64,000 nt of DNA from assembly GCA_024275635.1 (NCBI GenBank), contig JAJRYT010000016.1:34339-98338 (forward strand), written 5' to 3'. The position numbers and the translations under genes are program-made. Positions within the stretch are counted from its first letter, which is position 1. Each line of letters begins with the position of its first letter. The notes under the pieces are model-generated. The model had not been told where the DNA came from and did not search any database. It saw only the letters and a list, made by a program, of their open reading frames with translations. The DNA comes from Chloroflexota bacterium. Its GTDB lineage: Bacteria; Chloroflexota; Anaerolineae; Promineifilales; Promineifilaceae. Positions 25,991 through 36,100 of the stretch are shown in pieces.

Positions 25991-27928
25991 ATGATCAAAA
26001 CTAACTTTTCCATCATTCGCAAAGAATACTCCGGCACGGCCGCTAAAGAAGACGTCGCCGCCATCAGCCGCCACCACCGCATCCAGGCCAGCCCCGGCTA
26101 CCGCGCCGCCGCCCGCTACGTGTTGGCCGAACTGCAAAAAGCGGGGCTGGATGCCGCCATCGAAACCTATCCCGCCAATTACGAGACGAAATTCTGGAAC
26201 GCCCGCTCCTTCCAGGAATGGTCAGCCACCCGTGCCACCCTGCACCTCATCGCGCCGGAAAAGGAAGCATGTAAACTGGCCGATTACCGGGAGGAAAAAA
26301 TCGCCCTCATCCAGCGCAGCATCTCGTTCCAAGGCGAGGCGGAGGTTGTGTTGTTGGAAAATGGGCTGGAAACGGCCGATTACGCCAACCTCGATATCGC
26401 CGGAAAAATCGTCCTGACCAAGGGGGCCGTCCCACGGGTGCGGGAACTGGCAGTGGAACGATTTGGGGCGATTGGCATTTTGTTTGACGGCATGAATCCC
26501 GCGCCGCCGGTGCGCCAGCCGATGGATTTGGCCGACGCCCGCCAGTACACCTCGTTTTGGTGGACGGGAAGCGAGCGGCAGTGTTTTGGCTTTGTCCTGA
26601 CGCCGCGCCAGGGATTGTGGCTGCGCGGATTGCTGAAGAAGCAAAAAGTGACGGTTAAGGCAGATATTGAGTCGCGGTTGTATGATGGGGAGATTGAGGC
26701 GGTGACGGCCGTCATCCCCGGCGCCGAAAAACCAGAGGAAAGCGTCCTCCTCGTCAGCCACCTCTGCCACCCCCAACCCTCGGCCAACGACAACGCCAGC
26801 GGGGTCGCCGCCAACCTGGAAGCGGCCCGCACCCTGCATAAATTGATTGCTTCCGGCCAACTACCGCCGCCCAAACGCAGCATCCGCTTTTTGTGGATGC
26901 CGGAGATGACCGGCTCCTACGCCTACCTCGCCCGGCACGAAAATGAAATTCCGGGCATGATCGCCGGGCTGAACCTGGATATGGTGGGCGCAGACCAGGA
27001 ACAAACCGGCGCGGTGATGGTTTTGGAACGGCCGCCCGACGCCGCTGCCTCATTCACCGTTGATTTGCTGGAACGATTGCGTGAGGAACTGTTCGACGAC
27101 GTGCCCACACATGGCGGTCTGGAAAGCTACGCCCATTTCCGCACCGCCACCACCGGCTTCACTGGCGGCTCGGATCATTACATCTTCTCCGACCCGACGG
27201 TAGGCGTGCCCATGCCCATGATTATTCAATGGCCGGATAAGTTTTACCACAGCACGGACGACACGCTGGAGAAGGTCAGCCCGGAGACACTGAACCGCTC
27301 CGGCTCGTTGGCGGCGGCGTATGCCCATTTCATCGCCGCAGCCGACGAAAAAGAGACGAGGTGGTTAGCCTATGAGATGCTGGCCCGATTCCAGGCGCAG
27401 GTGGCGCAGGTGGCGCACACGGCCGTCTGGCAAGGCCACAATCCCTACCCTAAATTGGATTACCTGTTAGAGCGGCAGGGAACGGCCATCCACTCGCTCC
27501 TCCGCCTCCACCCCCAGGCTGATTTGACGGCCGTCCTCCGCGAAACCCGCCAGCTCGTTACCCAAGCCGCAAACCGGGCCCGCTCAATGAACCATGAACC
27601 ATTGAACCATAAGGCAAAAGAGTTGGATGTGTGGGAACAAAAAGCCGCCGCCCTCATTCCCCGGCGAACCAGGCGCGGGCCAGGATTGGCGATTGGGGCA
27701 ATGGCGGAATTGACGGCCGCAGAACGAGATGAATGGCACGCCTTCACCAAAGGGCGCCAAGGGGCCTACACCCTGGGGGCGCTGGCCGAATATTGGGCTG
27801 ACGGCAACCGCACGGCTCTGGAAATCATTGACCGAATCGAGATGGAAACCGGCATCCGCGATGCCGAACTCATTGTGCGCCAGTTTGAGATGTTAGCAAG
27901 GTTAGGACTGTTAACTTTTATGCTGTAA
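25991..27928 (+). CDS. M28-like zinc aminopeptidase with inserted PA domain (DUF4910-like)
   Basis: 645 residues. Two-zinc M28 ligand pattern is visible: LLVSHLCHPQPSANDNASG (His and Asp), LWMPEMTGSYAYL (Glu), GLNLDMVG (Asp) and GGSDHYIFSD (His). Between residues about 100 and 200 lies an inserted domain (YANLDIAGKIVLTKGAVP, AIGILFDGM) resembling a protease-associated domain. The C-terminal 150 residues look like the winged-helix end of DUF4910 proteins. A stretch MNHEPLNHK near residue 536 is encoded by an in-frame GAACCAT heptamer repeat. It probably removes N-terminal residues from peptides. No signal peptide is seen, so it is likely cytoplasmic. Confidence 0.83.
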   Translation: MIKTNFSIIRKEYSGTAAKEDVAAISRHHRIQASPGYRAAARYVLAELQKAGLDAAIETYPANYETKFWNARSFQEWSATRATLHLIAPEKEACKLADYREEKIALIQRSISFQGEAEVVLLENGLETADYANLDIAGKIVLTKGAVPRVRELAVERFGAIGILFDGMNPAPPVRQPMDLADARQYTSFWWTGSERQCFGFVLTPRQGLWLRGLLKKQKVTVKADIESRLYDGEIEAVTAVIPGAEKPEESVLLVSHLCHPQPSANDNASGVAANLEAARTLHKLIASGQLPPPKRSIRFLWMPEMTGSYAYLARHENEIPGMIAGLNLDMVGADQEQTGAVMVLERPPDAAASFTVDLLERLREELFDDVPTHGGLESYAHFRTATTGFTGGSDHYIFSDPTVGVPMPMIIQWPDKFYHSTDDTLEKVSPETLNRSGSLAAAYAHFIAAADEKETRWLAYEMLARFQAQVAQVAHTAVWQGHNPYPKLDYLLERQGTAIHSLLRLHPQADLTAVLRETRQLVTQAANRARSMNHEPLNHKAKELDVWEQKAAALIPRRTRRGPGLAIGAMAELTAAERDEWHAFTKGRQGAYTLGALAEYWADGNRTALEIIDRIEMETGIRDAELIVRQFEMLARLGLLTFML

Positions 27929-27985
27929 TTTAGAATAGTTCGATTCGTCTCCCGGTTTAACCGGTTGCATGTAGAGGGGGAAACC

Positions 27986-28973
27986 ATGTCCGTACCTGAT
28001 TTAGTTAACGCCAACAACCAGTTTGGCTTTGATTTGCTGGCCAAGTTATCCACCAACGCGCCGGGAAAAATATTTTCATTTCACCGGCCAGTATTGCGTT
28101 GGCGCTTTCAATGACCGCCAATGGAACCGATGACCCAACTTCTCAGGCGATGACCAATTTACTGCGATTAACCGGACTGGATTGGACGGCGATCAACCAA
28201 GCGCACGCTGCTTTGTGGCAAGCGCTCAACGGGATTAATCCCAAGGTTACACTGTCCATGGCCAATTCGCTGTGGGCGGAACCGAGTTTCCCTTTTAGAA
28301 TGGCGTTTCGAGATGCCGTCCTAACCTATTACGAGGCAGAAATTACAAACCTGGACTTTGGCAATACACACGCGGCCGCCCAAACGATCAACCAGTGGGT
28401 CAAAGACAAAACCCAGAAAAAATCAAAAATCTGCTCAAACCCACCGATTTGATCGCGGCTGTTCTCGTATTGGTGAATGCCATTTACTTCAAAGGGGAAT
28501 GGGCTGATCCGTTTGATAAAGCACAGACAAAGGACGGCGACTTTTATTTGGTCAACAACACGGCCAAAACTATGCCGATGATGTCGCGCCGTCCGCGGCC
28601 AGGACAAGACTGGCACCCCGCTTTTGCTAAAATTGGCCGGGAAAAGGGCACAATTATCTTGCCTTGCTTTAAGATCGAATGTGAAAAAAGCTTACTTGGT
28701 CACTTCGCAGACATGGGGTTAACGGCTAACAATTTCAACCGTATGTCGGATACGGAAGGCTTTTTCATTAGCAAAGTGATTCACAAGACGTTTTTGGACG
28801 TGAATGAGGAAGGGGCAGAAGCAGCGGCGGCAACGGCGGTTGTCATGAGCCGGGGTTTGTCCGCACCTCCGTTCAAAATGGTCGTCGATCGGCCGTTCTT
28901 CTGCGCCATTCAGGACAATCTAACCGGAGCCATCCTATTCATGGGCACGATTTACGAATCGGAAATCACATGA
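27986..28973 (+). pseudogene. Serpin gene broken by two frameshifts
   Basis: The gene reads in three frames. It starts at ATG 27986 (AGAGGGGG upstream) with LVNANNQFGFDLLAKL, shifts after 28066-28070 into ISPASIALALSM...INQWVKDKTQ, then shifts again after 28416 into EKIKNLL...NAIYFKGEW. Both shifts are -1 and lie next to A-runs. The hinge EEGAEAAAATAVV and the closing DRPFFCAIQDNLTGAILFMG identify a serpin with an inhibitory-type reactive loop. The whole is about 328 codons, short of the usual 370-400, and the region between the MMSRRP and LPCFKIE strands is missing, so an internal deletion is also likely. The coincidence of decay signs favours a real pseudogene. Confidence 0.85.
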
Positions 28974-28997
28974 TGCAAGCATTTTAGATTTCTGTGA

Positions 28998-31061
28998 CTA
29001 CCATTCCACTTTGGGGCGGTGTTCCTGGCAGATGGTGATGAGTTCGAGGAGACGGCCGTTTTCCGCCAAGCCAATAATCAACTCCCGCGCCATCGCACTC
29101 AACTTCTCGCTAAAATCCCCCTCGCGCAGATCCATCTCAAACAAGATGTCCACCAACTCATCCTTGCTGAAATATTTAGTCAGTTTTTCGCGGAAATCAT
29201 ACAGGTCACGGCCGTCCACGGTGGGCAGGTTAGCCAATTCATGTGTGCTGGTTGACGGCTCAATCCTGGATTGGATAGACAGCATTCCGGTTTCTGGCTT
29301 CACCATCATGTAAAACGTCCGCTCCAGCGTGTGAATGCGATCTGTCTTGTCCGCATATTCAATAACCAGCTGCATGGGTACATCGCTGCCATGGGCGCGA
29401 GGAACCACATCCAGCCAATGGCTGTAATCGCGTCCAGGCTGCAAGGTAACAACGGATTGGGTGCGGGCAGTTTGTCCCTCGAAGCGGTCATCCTTGAGAG
29501 CGACATGCAGGCGGCGGGCCACGCCGAAGCCATCGTTGCGCACGATAAAATTCAGCCTGGCCCAGGCGTCGCGGATTAAATCTGATTCCGGCTCTACCTC
29601 GATGGTCAGGATGGCTTGTTGACGGTAACGAGCCACTTCTTTTTCACTACGGCGGCGGCGCTCTTTCTGGCCGGTTTCGGCAAAGGCGCGGGCAGCTTGC
29701 TCCCAGGCGGCGGCTTTCTGCTCATCGTCAACCTCTTGTTTGCTGACGGCTAAGGCGTGTTTGGCCAATGCCTGCGCCCGCTTGCCGTACCGGTCTAACT
29801 GCTGCCACAGGTTGGCCGCTTCCAGCCACGCTGCGCCTGCTTCGTACAAGGCAGCAGCCTGCTCCAAATTGCCTAGTTCGTGCCATATTTCGGCCGCTTT
29901 TAAGGGCTGGTTTTGTTCAACAAAATCAGTGGCTGCTTGTCGTTTTTCAGCGGCGATTGCGTCCGGATCGGCGGCTGGATCGGTGGCAGGTTCGGGGAGA
30001 GTCGGCCGTTCCCAGGCGACTACATTTCCGCCCCGATCAGCCACCAACAACGCATCAGGCGCTAAAATCGGCGGCGTCTCGATCCGGCGTTCCAACTTGT
30101 GCCGCCACCGCTCCACACCCGTTTCCAGGTCAAGCGCGTGCAAAATATGGTTCTCATCAGTCGCGTAAACTGTATCGCCCAAAATGAGGGGGGCGGCGGA
30201 GACCGGTCGCTCCGTAGAGAATGCCCAGAGGGTACGGCCGTTGCGCGCATCCAGCACGTCCAGCCCACTCTGATGCCCTACGAACAACCGCTCCCCCATC
30301 GCCGCCGGCTGGCCCAACGGCCGATTCTCGCCAACGGCCGTTTTCCAATCCAGATTCCCCGAAGCGCGATCCAGCGCATACACCGTCCCCTGGCTGCTGG
30401 CGGCAAAAATATGCGACCCGGAGATGACTGGCGTCTTATCCAGCCAATCCCGCCTGCCGCCCTGGTACTGAAAATGCCAGCGCACATCCCCCTCCAGTTC
30501 GACGGCCAGCAGTTCTGGCCCGCGGCAGGGGATGTAAGCCACATTTTCATGCACCAGCGGCGCGAACAGCGACGCCGTCACCGGCAGCGCCACCCGCTTC
30601 GCTTCATCCCCATCCTGTTCCGGGCTGATGACGAGCAGCGTTTTCCCCCCGGCCACGACGATGACCTGCCGATTGGCGACGACCGGCGCGGCGTAATACT
30701 GTGCCTCCCCCTGCCAGCGCCAGAAAACTGCGCCCGACTCATCCAGCGCCAGCAAAGCGCCTTCTCCTTTGAGAAAATCGCTGCTGCCGGCGGCGACGAC
30801 AACGATCTCTTTTTGTTCGGCGTGCAGGCAGTAGGCGTGCATCCCGCTGACCAGGGCATACTCAAAATCGTGCCGCCAGCGGGGCGCGCCGTCGGTCAAG
30901 GAGAGGGCTTGCACGCTGCCATGCTCCGGGGTGGGACCCGATGGCTGGGTGGCGGCGACCAGCGTCTCGCCTACCGCCAGGAGCGGGTGGATGATGTTTT
31001 GGTCTAATACGGCCGTCCACAAAATATCTGGCGGCGTTGTTTTTGGAAGTTGTTCAGTCAT
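28998..31061 (-). CDS. PQQ-like beta-propeller protein with CARDB-like and possible death-like C-terminal domains
   Basis: 687 residues. Residues 1-350 are PQQ/BamB-type propeller blades (recurring G-x-V-x-A-L-D, W-x-x-x, LYATDE). About 365-470 is a helical, TPR-like region (AAEIWHELGNLEQAAALYEAG). About 475-585 is a beta-sandwich resembling CARDB (WARLNFIVRNDGFGVARRL). The last 70 residues (LYDFREKLTKYF, ending in QEHRPKVEW) resemble an effector-associated/death-like domain that mediates protein pairing in bacterial signalling and conflict systems. No signal peptide, so cytoplasmic. It lies downstream of a Ser/Thr kinase gene on the same strand, which suggests a shared pathway. The last domain call is from memory of the family and needs profile search. 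Confidence 0.7.
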   Translation of the reverse strand: MTEQLPKTTPPDILWTAVLDQNIIHPLLAVGETLVAATQPSGPTPEHGSVQALSLTDGAPRWRHDFEYALVSGMHAYCLHAEQKEIVVVAAGSSDFLKGEGALLALDESGAVFWRWQGEAQYYAAPVVANRQVIVVAGGKTLLVISPEQDGDEAKRVALPVTASLFAPLVHENVAYIPCRGPELLAVELEGDVRWHFQYQGGRRDWLDKTPVISGSHIFAASSQGTVYALDRASGNLDWKTAVGENRPLGQPAAMGERLFVGHQSGLDVLDARNGRTLWAFSTERPVSAAPLILGDTVYATDENHILHALDLETGVERWRHKLERRIETPPILAPDALLVADRGGNVVAWERPTLPEPATDPAADPDAIAAEKRQAATDFVEQNQPLKAAEIWHELGNLEQAAALYEAGAAWLEAANLWQQLDRYGKRAQALAKHALAVSKQEVDDEQKAAAWEQAARAFAETGQKERRRRSEKEVARYRQQAILTIEVEPESDLIRDAWARLNFIVRNDGFGVARRLHVALKDDRFEGQTARTQSVVTLQPGRDYSHWLDVVPRAHGSDVPMQLVIEYADKTDRIHTLERTFYMMVKPETGMLSIQSRIEPSTSTHELANLPTVDGRDLYDFREKLTKYFSKDELVDILFEMDLREGDFSEKLSAMARELIIGLAENGRLLELITICQEHRPKVEW

Positions 31062-31073
31062 GAGCGAAGACTT

Positions 31074-31098
31074 TCCCGGAAACTGGCAGTTTCCGGGA
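31074..31098. repeat. 11-bp stem hairpin between kinase and propeller genes
   Basis: TCCCGGAAACT and AGTTTCCGGGA pair perfectly around GGC. A related stem with the same CCGGAAAC core is at 20077-20109. It may limit read-through between the two genes or be a dispersed repeat. Confidence 0.6.
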
Positions 31099-31108
31099 GA
31101 ACAAAATT

Positions 31109-32881
31109 TTAGGGCGCCGGCGTATAGGTAACGTTGTCGTAAACAGCTTTTAAGTCCTGGTCAATGTCGTTAAACAAAATCAGTCCCAGGCTGCCTTTGG
31201 TTAATTTGGTATTGGTCGCCGACCCTACTTTGTCATCATTGACATAAAAAATTATCGAGCCGTCCGCAATCTCTACTTTTAATTTGTTCACCGACCCCGC
31301 CTGGGTATTGACTGTTCCGCTCATATCAACCGACAACAGCCCTTCAAAATCAGAACATCGGGAGCGGCAGTAAGACGCCGCCGCACGGCCGTCATCGTTC
31401 AAATAAAACTCGTACCAATCTTCGGTTTGTTCATCAAACATGAATACCATACCCGAACCAGCGGTGTTGGCCTGGGCATCGGGCATGGTGACTTCGACTT
31501 CATATGTTCCATCGCCAAAAACCCCATCGTAGGTGATCCAACTAAACCCCTTGATGCGCGTCACAAAAACGGCCCGCCCGTTGGCAAGTTCAAATTCATC
31601 GCTCTCAATCAGGCCTTCGATGGCCCAGCCATCGGGATCGCTGAAGTAGTTGAAACCAGGATCGAATTGGCTGCCGCTGTCGCTAACCGGCGCTTGTACT
31701 ACGCTGTCATCTGATGCGGGGGTAGGTTCCGGCGGCGTAGTCGGTTCGGGGGGAACGGCCGTTGGCTCGGCAGCGGCCGGTTCCTCTGTCGGCGACGCGG
31801 TCGGCGGCTCAGTGGGCTGCGCCGGCTCGCTGACTGGTCTGGCGGCGGCCAGTTCGGGTGCAGCCTCGTCTCCGCCGCGCCCGGACAGGGCAATTATGCC
31901 GATGATGGCGATGACGACGACGCCAGCCACTGCGTAAGCCCAGGTGGGAATGCCCGATTTGGCTGGGGCGGGGGTGACGGGAACGGCCGTTGTCGGCGGT
32001 GAAGGGGGGGCCAGTTCTGGTTCTGGTTTAGCTGGCGAAGGTGGGGAGGAAACGGCCGTCTCCTCCCCGTTCACCACCGCCTGCAATGCCGCCGAAAATT
32101 CCTCAGCCGTACCAAACCGCTCATTCCGCTCTTTAGCCATCGCCTTTTCAATGACGCTTTGGATGGCCAGGGGCAAATCAGGCCGCGCTGTTAAAATATT
32201 GGGGATGGGTTCCGTCAGGTGCATCACCAGCAGGCGGGGCATGCTATCATGGACGTAGGGGGCGGTTCCGGCCAGCATTTCGTAGAGGATGATACCCAGG
32301 GCATAGATGTCGGAACGGCCGTCAATATCCGGTTTGCCATCCGCCTGTTCCGGACTCATGTAAGCCGGCGTCCCCAGCGTATTGCCCGTCCGTGTGTAAC
32401 TTTCCGCGCTTTCCGCCAGCTTGACAATGCCAAAATCGCCCAGGTACGCTTCCCCATCCTCGTCAAACATGATATTGCCCGGCTTCAAATCGCGGTGAAC
32501 GATCTCCTTACTGTGCGCCTTGTCCAGCGCCCCGGCCACGCGCTGAATGATGCGAGCCGCATCTTCCAGGCTCATCGGCCCCTGGGCGATGCGATCTTTC
32601 AGCGAGCCGCCCTTCATCAACCGCATAACAAAATAGGGCCACTCCCCGTCCTCGCCGTAATCGTACATGGAAACGATGCTGCCATGTTCCAGCGCGGCCA
32701 CCGTCTTCGCCTCCCGCTCAAACCGGGCCGAAAATTCTGGGTCATGGGCAAAATAGTTCGGCAGCAATTTCAAGGCTACATCCCGCTCCAAAACGGGATC
32801 ATACGCCAGGTAAACGGTGGCCATGCCGCCGCGCCCCAGTTCCCGCTTGATCTGGTAGCGGCCTATTGTTTTTTCGCTCAT
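31109..32881 (-). CDS. Membrane Ser/Thr protein kinase with exported lectin-like domain
   Basis: 590 residues from the ATG at 32881, with GGAGG before it; the track start is 13 codons early. The kinase domain (about 8-265) is complete: GRGGMATVY glycine loop, VALKLL lysine, HRDLKPGNIMFDEDG catalytic loop, DFGIVKL, GTPAYMSPEQ activation segment. A Pro-rich linker leads to one membrane segment (about 310-332), a P-E-P-T-P spacer, then a C-terminal beta-sandwich of about 190 residues (FSDPDGWAIEG..., ending ILFNDIDQDLKAVYDNVTY) like DUF1080/concanavalin-type domains. It would sense an external ligand and phosphorylate Ser/Thr inside. The downstream propeller protein is a plausible partner or substrate. 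Confidence 0.85.
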   Translation of the reverse strand: MSEKTIGRYQIKRELGRGGMATVYLAYDPVLERDVALKLLPNYFAHDPEFSARFEREAKTVAALEHGSIVSMYDYGEDGEWPYFVMRLMKGGSLKDRIAQGPMSLEDAARIIQRVAGALDKAHSKEIVHRDLKPGNIMFDEDGEAYLGDFGIVKLAESAESYTRTGNTLGTPAYMSPEQADGKPDIDGRSDIYALGIILYEMLAGTAPYVHDSMPRLLVMHLTEPIPNILTARPDLPLAIQSVIEKAMAKERNERFGTAEEFSAALQAVVNGEETAVSSPPSPAKPEPELAPPSPPTTAVPVTPAPAKSGIPTWAYAVAGVVVIAIIGIIALSGRGGDEAAPELAAARPVSEPAQPTEPPTASPTEEPAAAEPTAVPPEPTTPPEPTPASDDSVVQAPVSDSGSQFDPGFNYFSDPDGWAIEGLIESDEFELANGRAVFVTRIKGFSWITYDGVFGDGTYEVEVTMPDAQANTAGSGMVFMFDEQTEDWYEFYLNDDGRAAASYCRSRCSDFEGLLSVDMSGTVNTQAGSVNKLKVEIADGSIIFYVNDDKVGSATNTKLTKGSLGLILFNDIDQDLKAVYDNVTYTPAP

Positions 32882-33032
32882 TAGAGAAACCTCCTGGACA
32901 TTTTCCTGCTGTTTTGGCAATTGATGGACTCATGGATGGGAAGATGTACACTATTATAGAAGTCGATAGGGAAACTATGCAAGTTTTATCTCATATTTAT
33001 CTGATTTTTTCTAAAAACATTAACGACTAAGG

Positions 33033-33096
33033 CATCCTCCCGGAGGTTCACGAGAGGTTAGCTGTTTTCATCAGGCCAACCTCCGGGGGGATTAGT
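33033..33096. repeat. Nested-hairpin element, copy A
   Basis: Outer arms CCTCCCGGAGGTT (33036-33048) and AACCTCCGGGGGG (33079-33090) enclose an inner GTTAGC...GGCCAAC-like pair. On the reverse strand it aligns closely with copies C and D. It lies in the divergent region between the kinase and the GlcD-GlcF gene. Confidence 0.8.
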
Positions 33097-33104
33097 AGGA
33101 TAAA

Positions 33105-36100
33105 ATGGGGGCTATTATGCGAAAATCAATTACCCGATCCAACTCGGCACACAATCAAAAACTGGCTGATTTTTGGGGCGCACTCAAAAAGGCGGTGAAC
33201 GGCCGTCTCCAAACCGACGCCGTCAGCCGCACCCTGTACAGCGCCGACGCCAGCATCTACCAAGTCATGCCCCACGCCGTCCTCATCCCCCAAACCATCG
33301 AAGATGTCCAGGCGGCGGTGGAACTGGCGGCCCAATACCAGATGCCGCTGTTGCCGCGCACGGCCGGAACCAGCTTGGCCGGTCAGGCGGTGAATGAGGC
33401 GTTGGTGATTGATTTCACCCGCCATCTGGACAGAATGTTGGAAGTGAACGCCGAGGAGGGATGGGTTCGGGTTCAGCCGGGGATTGTATTGGATGAACTG
33501 AACCTGCATCTACGGCCGTACCACCTGCAATTCGGCCCCGACCCGGCCAGCAGCAACCGGGCGGCGCTGGGGGGCATCGTTTCCAATAATTCCACCGGAG
33601 CGCATTCGATTTTATACGGCATGACGGCCGATCACGTCCTGGAAATGAATGTCATCCTGAACGACGGTTCGACGGCCCATTTTGCTCCTCTCAAACCGGC
33701 AGAATTGGCGCGAAAATCGGCGGGAAACGGCCGTGAAGCCGACATCACCCGCCAAATACACCAATTAACCAATAACCCAATTCACCAATCCACCATCCTT
33801 GAAGCCACTCCCCGCCATTGGCGGCGCTGCGGCGGCTACAACCTGGATCGATTTGTCGAGGGGGCGTCATTCCAGTGGCCGCAGGACGGCCGTTTTAACC
33901 TGGCCAAACTGGTGTGTGGGGCGGAAGGCACGCTGGCGGTGATGACGGAGATTAAGCTGAACCTGGTTCCCTGCCCGGCGAAGACAGCGCTGGCGATTAT
34001 TCATTTTGATGATTTGCGAACGGCGCTGACGGCCGTGCCCGCCATCCTGGAAACCGGCCCCTCCGCCGTCGAACTGCTGGACAATCTGGGTCTCACCCTT
34101 TGCCGCGATGTACCGGAATACGCCCGCCTGCTGAACACGTTCATTGACGGCCGTCCCAACTGCGTCCTGATCACCGAGTTTTATGGGGAGGGGGAGAAAG
34201 ATTTAAGATTAAAGATTGATGGATTAAGACGGCGCTTGCAACAAGAGAAAGCCGGTCACATCGCCGTCACGACCGCTTTCACGCCGGAGCGGCAAGCCAA
34301 CGTGTGGAAGGTGCGCAAAGTCGGCCTGGGGCTGCTCATGTCCATCAAGGGCGACCACAAGCCGATTCCTTTCATCGAGGATGCGGCCGTGCCCGTCGAG
34401 CATCTGGCGGAGTACGTCACCAAAGTGGAGGCGTTTTGCCGCGACATCGGCACGGAGGCGGCTTACTACGCCCACGCCAGCGCCGGCTGCCTGCACGTGC
34501 GCCCGCTCATCAACACCAAGAAGGCGAACGAGGTCGCCAAGCTGCCCCAAATCACCCAATTTTCGGTAGAACTGCTCAAGGGGTACGGCGGCTCCTTCTC
34601 CAGCGAACACGGAGACGGCCGTGCCCGAAGCTGGTTCAACCAGGCATTTTTCGGCCCCGACCTATACGCCCTCTACCGGCAGGTGAAGCGCATTTTCGAC
34701 CCGGACAATCTGCTCAATCCGGGCAACATCGTGGACGCCAAGCCAATGACTGAACACCTGCGCTACGGCGAAAGCTACCGGTTCGCCCCCCTCACCCCTC
34801 ACCTCGATTTCAGCGAACACGGCCAAACGGCGTCTGGCGGCTTTGACCGGGCCATCGAGATGTGCAACGGCGCCGGCATCTGCCGCAAGCGGACGATAGA
34901 CACCATGTGCCCCAGTTTCCAGGTGACGCGGGAGGAGATGCACAGCACGCGCGGCCGGGCCAACCTGCTGCGGGCGGCGTTTTCTGGCAAATTAGGGACT
35001 GGAGATGGGAGACTGGAGACTGGACAGTCTCTAATCTCCAGTCTCCAGTCTCCGGTCTCCCAAGCTTTGTACGAAGCGATGGACTTGTGCATCGAGTGCA
35101 AGGCGTGCCGGGCGGAATGTCCCTCCTCGGTGGACATGGCGAAAATCAAGTTTGAGTTTCTGGCGCACTATTATGACGCGCGCGGCGTCCCCCTGCGCGC
35201 CCGTCTCTTTGCCGCCATCCCCCGGCTCAACCGGCTGGGCAGCGGCCCGCTGGCTCCCCTGGCTAACCGGACGCTGCGCAACCGCCTCGTCCGCGCCGGG
35301 ATGGAACGTTTCCTGGGCATCTCCGCCCAACGTGCCCTGCCCCAATTTGCCCGCGTCCCCTTCACTAAATGGTTTACCTCCCGCCATACGCAATACGGAA
35401 TACGGAATACGGATCACGGATCACGCCAGATCGCCCTCTACGCCGACCCCTTCACCAACAATACCGAGCCCGATATCCTCATCGCCGCTACGGAGCTGTT
35501 GGAAGCGGCCGGGTTTGGGGTGATGGTGGTCGATGTGGGGGATGACGGCCGTGCCGCCATCTCCAAAGGGCTGGTGGACAAAGCACGCGCCGCCGCCCGG
35601 CGTACGGTGGACAAACTGGCCCCCTTCGCCGAACAGGGCATCCCTATCGTCGGCGTGGAACCCTCCAGCCTGCTCAGCCTGCGTGACGAGTATCTCTACC
35701 TGCTCCCCGGCGACGAGCGGGCCAGGCTGGTTGCCGAACACGCCCTCACTTTTGAGGAATTCATCGCCCAACAAGCCGACGCCGGGACGCTCAACCTGAG
35801 CTTCACCGACGAACCGCGCCATATCCTGCTGCACGGCCACTGCCACCAAAAAGCGCTGGTGGGGATGGAACCGGCCCGCCGGACGCTGGGGCTGTTGCCT
35901 AACGCCGTCATCGAGGAGGTGGATTCCGGCTGCTGCGGCATGGCCGGTTCCTTCGGCTACGAGGCAGAGCATGTGGCGATTTCGCTGCAAATGGGGGAGC
36001 GGAGGCTGTTCCCGGCCGTCCGCGCCGCCGCGCCGGAGACGATTATTGTGGCCGCGGGAACGAGCTGCCGGCAGCAGATTAGGGAGGGGGTGGGAAACGG

